Below are positions 48,277 to 57,570 of a stretch of DNA of 64,000 bases, piece by piece. Below the pieces are notes generated by a model. That model saw nothing but the letters and a program-made list of their open reading frames with translations. It did not search any database and was not told the DNA's origin. Every line of letters begins with the position of its first letter. The first letter of the stretch is position 1. Source of the stretch: Gyromitra esculenta. Taxonomy: Eukaryota; Ascomycota; Pezizomycetes; Pezizales; Discinaceae. The stretch covers positions 806,001 to 870,000 of the forward strand of contig JBCAML010000001.1 in assembly GCA_038503075.1 (NCBI GenBank), read 5' to 3'. The position numbers and the translations under genes were made by a program.

Positions 48277-48588
48277 CTATAACGCATCACTTACTCTCCG
48301 CTTAAAGCCCCCATCAATAGCATTCTGACGCCTCCCGAGCTCCTGAAGAGCAGCCAATGTACCTGCAAAAATTCGTTAGCTGCATTGACTCTAATTACAT
48401 CGACTTAAGGTGGGCGGGCGGGCGCGAATAAACGTACAGGATTGACATTTCGCCTTATTAGGATCCTCGATCCTGCTGCCGCATCGACATCTCTGTTCTA
48501 CTGGGGGCGCTGGCGGTCTTGCGTACCGCGCTGGCGGTGGCTGGTAGCTTGGGGCCTTGCTTTGCTTTTTTGGTTCTCCGAAACACAT
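48277..48588 (-). CDS. Small four-cysteine protein 1 of a local set of three, unknown function
   Basis: Exons 48588-48438 and 48362-48277 (75 bp intron) give 78 residues. After a Pro/Lys-rich start comes RCRCGSRIEDPNKAKCQSC, a compact four-cysteine zinc-ribbon-like unit, then a short helical tail (TLAALQELGRRQNAIDGGFK). The intron splits the codon of the last cysteine (phase 1). No signal peptide, so probably intracellular. I do not recognise the family. A GTAAGT donor-like site lies 12 bases before the stop, so the 3' end could be spliced differently. Confidence 0.6.
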
Positions 48589-50199
48589 TTTGAGGGGTGT
48601 CGTTCGTTGGTGGGTTGGTGGGTGGGGTTTTTTGCTATTTGCGGGTCTGGTGAAGGGTGGCGTGGTATGGGGTAGGGTCTTTGAAGACGGGATTTTGGGA
48701 GGAGGGGTGTGGGTATAAATTGGTTTTGGGGGGGACTTTCTATGGGCTTGGGAATGGCGATGGCTTAGAATTTGGGGGTGGGTGGGTAGGTGTTACTATT
48801 TTGTTAGGGTTTGAGGGTGGGATGTTGGGTTAGAATATATGTATATGTATATGTATTGTAGTACATGAGGTATCTGGTGTTACAGAAACCGTGTCACGGT
48901 GGTTTCGGGATTCTATTTGGATAGAATGGATAGAAGACAGCTGTTTAATTTATTTTGTGGATTCTTTAGATTAAATTTAAATTTAAAATGGGGGGCGAAT
49001 TGAAATAGTTGGGCAAGCAAACAATCATGAGAATGTACGTGGGGCTATCGCACCTCTGCTTCTACTGGATGGCCATGGGCTCTGTGGTACGCATCTTTCG
49101 TCCATCGACGCCTAGGGTTCATCTGCACCCTTTGACCTTCCTTTCATCCCCTCCCCTCCCCACCTAACTCCAACCTGAGTAAATCCATATACCATCTTCT
49201 TTTCTAACCATAGTCGACTCAAAGAACTCCCAACAAACGATTCCTACTTACACCGTGGTGCTCTCGAAGTCGAGATATCGGAAACAAACTAATCAGATAT
49301 TAAGATGTCTAGCGTCGATTCAACCCACCTAACCAGCATCAGCTATCTACGCAGAAGTTTCTTCTATTGCTCACGCCTGCGCAACTTCTGTCACCGCACG
49401 AGTTAGCTACGCTGGCTAGAACGTTTAGCCAGAAAAATGATGATTTGATACAGCATTTAAACCCTGAAGCTGATGATAAATTACCTGATATCTTTTTATT
49501 TCCGACAGAGTATTCACCGTCTAGTCTTGAGATAGTCTTACTAACGTGTTTTTAGGGGGTCGAAATTACGAATACGCAATAAAGAAAGTTTGAAGGGATG
49601 GATATTGGACAGCAAAGTCTCGTAACCAGAGCGAGCAAAAAGTTCCACGGAGAAAAGTTTCTTGAGTTGCAAGTAGCACTATGTAGAGACAGTTGGTGAG
49701 GAGGATTTAATACTGTGGTCCAGCGCTGATAACAATACATTGTTATGTCTCCTATGACTAAAACTCTTGCTGACTCCATGATTTAGTCCAGGACGAAGGA
49801 GCCGGGATGTGGGATTTGCTTTCTAGATGCTAGCAAATTTATATCGTGAAGAACCGTAGCTAACCTTGATCTAGAGCGATAGACGAGTTGAACATTCACC
49901 GAAAATTGCATTGAAAAGGCTTGTTACGCGGATTCCAAAAAAATATCAATGAAAAACGTCAACGGGATCAACTGAAGACCACGAATTCGATGAGATACTT
50001 AATCCGACTCCCACTCCGTACTTTGACCGTTATATTCGCTGACTCTATCGACTGACAAGTTTGTGAAGTATTGTCAAAGTTCCACGAGTAAAGGATTTAA
50101 GACGAACCAAGATACCCCTAGGTGCGACTCTATCGTTGGAAGGGGCATTATATTCGTATCTAGAAGAATTGACAGTTATATATTTTGAAACATACTAAT

Positions 50200-50326
50200 T
50201 TATCTCGAATCAGACCCAATTAGGCATGCTGCCGCCGATTTAAGCATTATGGCCAGTCCGAGTGCGCCATCAATCCAAGTGCTACGTATTGAGAGTACCA
50301 GAGTTACAAAGTTTGATTCGAGATAA
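50200..50326. repeat. 13 bp perfect inverted repeat pair
   Basis: TTATCTCGAATCA at 50200-50212 is the reverse complement of 50314-50326. The 101 bases between carry no ORF. It could be a relic of a small inverted-repeat element, or chance. Confidence 0.35.
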
Positions 50327-50446
50327 TGTACTAACTAGTTACAAGAGCCTTTCCAGGTTGTGAAAATTGGCACCCTACCCTCTGGAAGCTCTCGGCAGAC
50401 ACATTAAAGATGAGTTAAAATATCTATAACACTTGACCTATTCCTT

Positions 50447-50746
50447 CTAGTAGGGTACTGTAATAGACGTGACTGACGGAAGTGTTGATTCTTCATCAAA
50501 GGCAAAATAGACTACTTCAGACGAGTAGGAAAAATAATTCACCTCAATGATGGGTATTTTCCCTATCGGTTTTATCGGATGATTGGGAATTTGCGAGGAC
50601 GTTGAGGCATTGGATAGGAAGGGAAAGTTCAAATACAAGCGGTTTATCCATTTCTCGCTTTCAGTACGTAGTTGCTCGAAGATCTCTCCAATTGACGGGA
50701 TAGGTTTTGCCTTATAGGCTGGCAGCTCTAGTAATACGTTGGGCAT
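50447..50746 (-). CDS. Possible small hypothetical protein
   Basis: A 99-codon ATG-to-stop frame with balanced composition and no low-complexity sequence, reading MPNVLLELPAYKAKPIPSIG at the start. No domain or neighbour relation is recognised, and no introns are needed. It may be a chance ORF. Confidence 0.22.
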   Translation of the reverse strand: MPNVLLELPAYKAKPIPSIGEIFEQLRTESEKWINRLYLNFPFLSNASTSSQIPNHPIKPIGKIPIIEVNYFSYSSEVVYFAFDEESTLPSVTSITVPY

Positions 50747-51471
50747 TTAGGGAAACCCTTAGTCGAGCGGTTTACGATCAGTTGCTATAGAGTGCACATG
50801 TGCAGGCATGTCCTTATGGCCGCCCAGTCTGACTTCTATACGGTTTTGAGCGAGGAACTTGTTAACCATGTTGTATACTTGAAAGCCGATACTCTGATCC
50901 TGTTTACATTTGATTTAGCGTGCAGTAGTGAACCTGTGTTGCCTTCCACTATCAAACGAGAATTGGTGTCAGGAACTCTCGCACTTATATTGATAGCGAG
51001 TAAAAGGTATTTCTTGTGTTACGTACGTACATGTAGTGATACATGTAGGTTTAGTATTGTACGAAACGCCTATCCTCGGCCCCATGAAATCCATATGGAC
51101 CAGCCAGCGATAAAGCGTGGAAGGATCAACGGGAGACCTATATATATGTGCTACATGTAAGTTTAAAGTGAGTCAAGACTCTGTATTTTGTAGGAGGACG
51201 CTTCCATTACAATCGTGCCATACACGGGCTCTGACCTATGAGATATTCCAACAATATACATCGTTGCTGCTTTGAGACGGTAAACCACACATCAATTGAG
51301 AATAATAGTACACACCAAGCATACGTGTATCAAAACATTGTTTTAAAACCCACACGTACATGTGCCTATAAGGCCAGCACTCCGTAGAATGTGGGGTCCC
51401 GCGCCCGGTCCCGGGTCAGCAGCTTGCTGCAGACAAAGCAGCAGGTGATGGGGACGAGCCTAAGGTTGCAG

Positions 51472-51477
51472 TATAAA
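51472..51477 (+). promoter_or_regulatory. TATA box candidate of the small four-cysteine gene at 51624
   Basis: TATAAA lies about 150 bp upstream of the start codon, followed by a pyrimidine-rich, CCA-repeat leader (51526-51600). The distance fits a fungal promoter. Confidence 0.45.
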
Positions 51478-51623
51478 TGATATGGCCTGGCTTAAATTCT
51501 CTGTGCTCCACGCAATTACCCGATTCCACCACCACCACCACCACTCCAACCCGCCACCACTACAATCCTCTGGAGCTCACCAGATTTCAATCTACATCCC
51601 CATAGCATAAAGCCATCAGCAAC

Positions 51624-51958
51624 ATGGGCCTCTTTTCGAGAAAAAAGGACAAGAAAGGAAAGAGCAAAGCATCCACTTCCTCAGGATCGCAACCTTCATC
51701 AGCACTGTGTGCTTGGTGCCAAAGACATTTCGTTGACGGGGAAGAGAAATGCGAGGAGTGTGAACGTAAGTTACCCCTCCCCCTCCCCCGCCCCCCCCCA
51801 ACCTAGCAACCTAGATATACATGTATATATATTGCTTTGATCGGATCTTGGCTGAATATACAGCAGGAAATCCTAAAGCAGCTGCGGAAGAAATGGCCAA
51901 CAGGGTTGCAGCCCAGGCATCTGTTGGTCGGAGGAGACCTAAGGTCCCGTGGATCTAG
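51624..51958 (+). CDS. Small four-cysteine protein 2, unknown function
   Basis: Exons 51624-51765 and 51864-51958 give 78 residues (77 if the second acceptor is used). A Lys/Ser-rich start precedes LCAWCQRHFVDGEEKCEEC, a CxxC-x10-CxxC unit like a zinc ribbon, then a helical tail AAAEEMANRVAAQASVGRRR ending PKVPWI. The intron is phase 1, two codons after the last cysteine. Its 3' end is CAGCAG, a NAGNAG tandem acceptor that can give Pro-Gly or Arg at the junction without a frame change. No signal peptide. A TACATGTA site lies in the intron. The family is not recognised. Confidence 0.65.
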
Positions 51959-52663
51959 GGCGCTGGGTTATTGAGGAAGTGAAGAATTAGGGGAGGGGGA
52001 GGGGGAGGGGGAGGAAGGGGGGGTTTCCCGTTAGGTTTTTGTGGTGCTATGATGTTGTTAGCTTAATTGCGGTGCTAGAGCCCTGCGGTGAATTTATGGG
52101 CAGCTTTGAGATACCTCAATTGTGTCAGTCTGTGGGCTATACATCGCTGTAATGCTCTAGGTGATTGACACCTTGAAGTATTTTAGAACAAAAGCGAATA
52201 TAAGGAATTGCGAGCTTGGAAAACAGTAATATGTAGCCATGCCATATAGCTAGAGTTCGCAGTAAGAAAGGTAAAGGCAGAATTTGGATATTGAACGGTG
52301 TTTTCATATAACTGTCGGTCAACACCCCTTCACGCAGACAACCCCCTGAGCTCCAGAAGACGATCTACTTACAGAGTGTTCGTACCTTGGTATCGGGGAC
52401 ACAAGAGCTCTAGGGGCTCATCGCTAAATCACGTAAGCAAATATAATACTTCGCACCAAGAACTGTCCTCCTAACACGTCTATTATTATTCTGGCACAAA
52501 AAACTACATGAAAAAATACGTGTATGTTAGAGCCTTTTAGAGCGCTTCTAAACAAAAAAAAAAGATCCAATAGATACTTCCCTCCATCCCCAACAACTAC
52601 TCAAACAGAGCCAGACCAGACCAGACCAGCTACACTCTAACCCCAAACGCAATACAGCGGCGC
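51959..52663. other. Intergenic region between converging small-cysteine genes 2 and 3
   Basis: About 700 bp. It starts with a G-rich tract (51990-52023) just after the stop of gene 2; the rest is AT-rich 3' flank. No gene is seen. Confidence 0.45.
51990..52023 (+). repeat. G-rich tract with GGGGGA units, G-quadruplex candidate
   Basis: Five or more G-runs of 4-7 separated by single A or AA, beginning about 30 bases after a stop codon. On the RNA of the upstream gene it would lie in the 3' UTR and could fold as a quadruplex. Confidence 0.6.
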
Positions 52664-53043
52664 CTACTTATAAACATAAGGAAGCCTTCCGGGGATCATA
52701 AGCACATCTCCCTTTTTGTTCGGGGGGACGAATTCTGGTGTGAGTGGGCCTATAGCATCCCTAAACACAAACGGAACAAGCTTTGGTTTCTCGGGAGTTC
52801 GGGCAGCTGGAGCAGTTGCGAGCTGGAACTTGGGAGCGGGTTGGGGGATGTGGAAGATGCCTGGGCTGTTGTTAGTTTTGTTTGGAGGGTAGGTACCTTT
52901 TTCTTTTTCTTTTTCTCAAGGGGGATTAGGGGGGTTGGCTTACATTGGCTGCATAGCTGGTTGGGTGGTTTGACGGTTTTATGCTGGCAGGTTATGCAGA
53001 GGGTATATATCTCCTCTGCAGCGCCGGATTGGTTGTTCGGCAT
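52664..53043 (-). CDS. Small four-cysteine protein 3, unknown function
   Basis: Exons 53043-52944 and 52860-52664 (83 bp intron) give 98 residues. The four-cysteine unit is LCITCQHKTVKPPNQLCSQC (CxxC-x11-CxxC), and the intron splits the codon of the last cysteine in phase 1, exactly as in the gene at 48277-48588. The tail differs: Pro-rich (IFHIPQPAPKFQLATAPAAR), then LVPFVFRDAIGPLTPEFVPP and KKGDVLMIPGRLPYVYK. No signal peptide. The acceptor CCCAG is chosen by frame; an earlier CAG five bases upstream would break the frame. Confidence 0.65.
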
Positions 53044-53750
53044 TTCTTGTTAGATGTTTATGTTAGCTTGTAGCTTTGTTGTGGGGGGGAGCTGGAGGAT
53101 TAAGGGGTGAAATATACATAGGTATGTATGTGTGGACAGGTATGTAGCTCTATTAGAAGCAATGGTGTGGCGTGGTATATAAGGAGACTTCTAGATTCAA
53201 GTTAGATAGAATTAATATCTACATTATTAAGATCTTATTTTGCCCATTCTCAGGTGAGTGAGTGTGCCTGGCTTGTAAGTTCCTAACAGAAGCTCCACTT
53301 GATTTGAATTGGCAATCACGACGTTTAGTGAAATATTATGGTGGAGAAATAACGACGAATCTAGAGCACTAGAAAGGCTCTCTGTTCGGCCTGAACAACC
53401 AATGATTATGCACGCACGAAACACCATCCTGCTGCACGACAAGTCACTCGGCTTCAACTAACCAGAGATTCTACCATCCCAAGAGTCTACAAAGCGAACC
53501 CCTCTTGCGTAATCGATATACCAGAACCCAAACAAAATAAAACCTCCATTTGTATTTCCAGCTCATTAAACCAGCTAATCGCCAATCTCTAAAATTGACC
53601 CCACCAAACTTCGCCAAGCCCATCGAACAAGGATCACCGCTTTTGCGGCTCCCTCCACGACACGCGGCTTGACCGAATCAACCGTTCTCACCCTCACGAA
53701 AAATTACCTCCTCCCCAACTCCAAACCATAACCACCACCCCCTCCTCACG
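53044..53750. promoter_or_regulatory. Divergent upstream region of small-cysteine gene 3 and the YIPF gene
   Basis: About 700 bp between divergent starts, AT-rich in the middle and CA-rich right before the YIPF start. An ORF at 53227-53457 (minus) has no features. Confidence 0.4.
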
Positions 53751-54974
53751 ATGGCAAACAGCGGATACGATGTCGTCGTCGATGTAGACGACGAAGGCGA
53801 TCTCGGACACACCGATCTTACAGATCTAGAGTTTCATCCGTCAAGTACACATCCATACCGTACCAGCTAGCTAGCTAGCCGGCCTAGCTACCTACCCATC
53901 TTGCTAACAGTCGTGGGGGGGGAGGACAGATTACAATCAAGACCAAGCAAGCGGGAAGATACCACAGAGCGCATCGAGTCGGTTTTCCTCCTCCACCTCC
54001 GCTGAACTGACGGGGAAGAAGAACTGACGGAACCGGGGAGGGGGTGATAGATACGGGCGGGTTCTTTGGTTCTGGTCCGTCCGGCTCGAGGAACGGCGAT
54101 GGATCGAGTAAGAGGTTTCTGTGGAGCTTGGACTTTTATGCGCAGTTTTTCGACGTGGATACGAACGAGGTGATGCGACGGTGCTGGGCGGCGTTGTTTC
54201 CGAGGGCGAACTTCTTGGATGTGTTGGAGGGGAATCCAGACCTTTACGGTATGTGTGGTATATAGGGGGCATACAGAAAGAAAAAACGCAGGTGGAAAGG
54301 ACGAGTAGGGTAGCTGATTGTTATCTAAGGACCTTTCTGGATCACGACTACCGTGGTCTTGATCCTCTTCCTCAGCTCCACCATCGCACAGTACTTTGCG
54401 CGCATGAAAGATGTTCCATACTTCTACGACTTTGGCCTCCTCTCGGGAGCAGCAGGCCTTATGTACGGCTACACCATGGTCGTCCCTGTTGCCCTCTGGG
54501 GTGTTTTGAAATGGTACGGCAGCGAGTCTGCTAATCTGCTGGAATGTCTGGCGCTCTACGGGTACTCGAACCTTATCTGGGTTCCTGTGGCTATTGCTTC
54601 TGCATCACCGATTACTGGTATATTTCCCCTACTACTTAACTCCCTGTGTCTGATTTGGAGGGATTGGAGCTGATTTAGGGGGGGGATGGAAATAGTCTTG
54701 AACTACGTTTTTGTCGGTGTAGGGTTCGGTGTATCTGCCTTGTTTCTGTTCCGTAACTTGTTCCCGGTCGTGAGTGCGACAGATGCGAAGACGAGCAAGA
54801 TCTTGCTTATTATCATTATTGCTCTGCACGCAGGGCTGGCGATTGCTATCAAGATTCTATTTTTCGCGTAAGCCGCATTTCAGCTCCCCTCTTCGCATTT
54901 TGAGGTCGCTAACAGGAAAATAATATAGCCACGGCAGCCCTGTCGCAAAGGGCGATAAGGCAGAAAGTACGTGA
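53751..54974 (+). CDS. YIPF1/2-type Golgi membrane protein (Yip1 domain)
   Basis: Exons 53751-53844, 53930-53977, 54051-54248, 54330-54617, 54696-54867 and 54929-54974 give 281 residues. The junction 53977/54051 is the least certain. Family landmarks are LWSLDFYAQFFDVDTNEVMR, RANFLDVLEGNPDLYGPFWI and then about five hydrophobic helices (TTTVVLILFLSSTIAQYF; the GLLSGAAGLMYGYTMVVPVA stretch; SANLLECLALYGYSNLIWVP; LNYVFVGVGFGVSALFLF; ILLIIIIALHAGLAIAIKIL). The acidic N-terminus is cytosolic. Yip1-domain proteins bind Rab GTPases and each other in the Golgi; yeast relatives of this branch are Yip4 and Yip5. Confidence 0.88.
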
Positions 54975-55653
54975 TACAAGAAGGATGAGGCGTGAAGGAT
55001 GGTGTTCTTTTAAATGGATGTAGTGTAGCTTTGCGCAAGAGTGTCTGCATGTATTTCTGCTAGCTTGATAGGCTGTGTTTGAGAGGATGGTGATGAATTA
55101 AAGTACATGTAGACAGCGCTTGCTCAACCTTTCGCTTCATTCCTACTGTACTCTACTCTATTCCATTCTATTCTACTTTATTCGTGGGAAAATAGTATTT
55201 TGTCTCCCTTCTCCCAGCTCAAAATGCGTAAATTTACATGGATACCGTCCCTTCCTCCTCCATTCAATGGGGCCGCGAGCCGCTTCTCGTCATCCCGCAG
55301 CACTCGCGCACGTCCGTTAAGCTAAGCTACGTGCGGAGCCGCGTGGCCCGTGCGTCCCGCCAGAATCTGGGGATGCCAAGACCCACCGGGATTTGCCGAA
55401 TATCAGTACGATCCCACGTACGAGCTTTTGTATTTTGCGTTTTTTCTATCAATTTTCTATTCCAATCCATGTCCCATGCCTTCCTTAATCGTAGTTTCTT
55501 CATCATCTGCCTTTCTCTCTTCTCTTCCTTTCGACACCACTCCAACGTTTTTCTCACTCCGCAGTGCACCTCTACACTAATACGTCTCTTCGTCTCTCGT
55601 CAAGGTATAGGAAATCTAATAGAATAGGAAGAAAAGAGGCGATATCGATAAGG
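54975..55653. other. Intergenic region before eIF2-alpha
   Basis: About 680 bp. It has a TACATGTA site at 55104 and a T/C-rich stretch near 55120-55220. The short ORFs at 55238-55627 overlap what is probably the eIF2-alpha leader and could include upstream ORFs. Confidence 0.4.
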
Positions 55654-56886
55654 ATGGCTTCGTGGCTTAAGTGTCGCTACTATGAGAATGTGCTCCCAGA
55701 GTTGGATACCCTCGTCATGGTCACTATTAAACAGGTATGTTGCGAGATAAAACCGACTGTTTTGCATATTCGCTGGAAAAGCCCTATCTAGTAGAAAGAA
55801 AGAGATTTGTTATAGTATCTGCTGCTCTGGAATGAGCGGTTGGTGTGGGAGAAAGAAAGAAAAAAAACTAATAATTGCTGCAACTAGACTACCGAAATGG
55901 GCGTCTACGTCAAACTCTTGGAGTATGACTATATTGACGCGATGATCCCGCTCAGCGAAATCTCGCGCCGGCGGATTCGCAGCTTGAATAAACACGTTCG
56001 CATCGGCCAGAATGAGGTTGTTATTGTCATCAGAGTCGATAAGGAGAAAGGTGCGTGACATTGCTTCCCTAATAGGAAGAAACAGGAGTAATGATTGTTG
56101 CTACAGGATACATCGATCTCTCCAAGCGCCGTGTTAGCGACGAGGATATCATCAAGTGCCGCGATAATTACCAAAAGCTCAAGGTCGCTCATAGCATCGT
56201 TCGTCATGTCGCCGAGAAGCTTAATATTCCCGTTATCAGGCTGTATGAGACTATTTCGTGGCCGCTGGCGAAGAAATATGGAACTGCTCTTGAAGCGTTC
56301 AAGATTTCCATCGCGTAAGTTGCATACACCCCATTCTCGGTTGCTTAGGAACGAGTGCTAATTTGTGTATCCGGTATAAAAAAGCATTCCTAACGTCTGG
56401 GATGGTATTGAATTCATCTCCCTGGAGCTTAAAGAGGAGCTCATCAAGTACATCGCTACGCGCTTGACCCCAAACCCGATTAAGCTTCGCGCCGACATCG
56501 AAGTTCAGTGTTTCGGCTACGAAGGGATTGATGCGATTAAAACAGCCCTGCATGCTGGTGAGGCTCTCGCGACTGAAGACATCGCGCTCAAAGTGAAGCT
56601 GGTGGCCCCACCACTGTACGTTCTCAACTGCTACCGGTGCTATGATGCGCAGGAGGGCATCAGAGTTATGAAGAAGTCCCTTGACGCAATGAAGAAGTCG
56701 ATTGAGTCGTTTGATGGCGGCACCTTCATTCTGGCTATGGAACCGAGGGCTGTCAATGCGATAGATGACGAGATTCTGAAGGAACTCATGGCGAGGAAAG
56801 AGAGAGAAAACAGAGAAGTTAGTGCGGATGGGGACGGGGACCTATCGTGTGAATATGGGTTCGAGAACGCTCCGGTGAAGTGGTAG
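55654..56886 (+). CDS. SUI2: Translation initiation factor eIF2 alpha subunit
   Basis: Exons 55654-55734, 55888-56050, 56107-56314 and 56385-56886 give 317 residues. The S1-type RNA-binding domain contains [20 protein letters not shown] followed by [11 protein letters not shown], where the regulatory serine (Ser53 counting Met1; classical Ser51) is phosphorylated by Gcn2-type kinases to slow translation under stress. [20 protein letters not shown] and the [20 protein letters not shown] segment are equally diagnostic. The C-terminal alpha-beta domain ends in a short acidic tail. eIF2 brings initiator tRNA to the 40S subunit as a GTP complex. All key residues are present. Confidence 0.97.
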
Positions 56887-57570
56887 GCCAAGCGAGACAG
56901 CGAAATGTACAGGTTGTCGGAAGCAAGGGGATTGGTTTGTACGAGTTTCTTTTTCGCTCTGCAGGCGTTAGGATTTAGCTACCGTGTTGAAGCTGAACTG
57001 TCCGCCCCAGGTTGCATGTATGCTGGTGTATGCTGGTGTATTTTTATCGAGATCAGGTGTTCAATTATGGCAGCGTCTTTCGTTATTTATCTGCGTGGCA
57101 TCGTCGAAACTGTCTCTGGAGTCGTACACACGCCTGCCTGCCACTCGATGTGTGTTCAGTGTGCAGCTTGCGTGATTGAGCGTTGCTTGACTGTTGTTAT
57201 CGTGTTTATGCAGGACCCACCAGCTCTACCCCATCAACTGATCCAGATTCCTGCTGCTGATCCCTGTTGGAACTGCAGGTTGTCTGGGGAATTCACAGCG
57301 TCACCACAGCCAGCAGCACTCGCTTCGGCACCACGCTGTGAAGGGGTAGGTCGTGTCTGAGGCGTGCTCTGGGTAAGCCATTCAGCTGGGTATTGGACAG
57401 CAAGAATCAAGGCCCAGCAGGTACCCCCATACTAAGGTTTGACCATATCGTGGTGCTCGCTTCACCTCCAACCTCTCTCCCACACTTCCTCCCCTTCCCG
57501 CTCGCCCTTTGTCTCCAGTGCAGTCTGGAGAAACTCCCCAATTGCTGCCCGGCGAGAAAGTTTCGCGATA
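56887..57570. other. Intergenic region between eIF2-alpha and the TRP channel gene
   Basis: About 680 bp. An ORF of 151 codons at 56905-57360 is Cys-rich but has no recognisable pattern and begins within the eIF2-alpha 3' flank. I take it as chance. Confidence 0.4.

Larger units (their letters stand above)
48589..51623. other. Gene-poor region between the first two small-cysteine genes
   Basis: About 3 kb between divergent small genes. It contains a possible small ORF on the minus strand (50447-50746), a plus ORF at 49367-49555 that could be an exon or relic, a 13 bp inverted repeat at 50200-50326, and three TACATGTA sites (51028, 51040, 51152). The last 160 bp are the promoter of the gene at 51624. 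Confidence 0.45.

Noticed and set aside
56905..57360. 151-codon Cys-rich ORF after eIF2-alpha
   Set aside because: Checked as a fourth member of the small-cysteine set, but cysteines are not in CxxC pairs with the right spacing, and it begins 19 bases after the eIF2-alpha stop.
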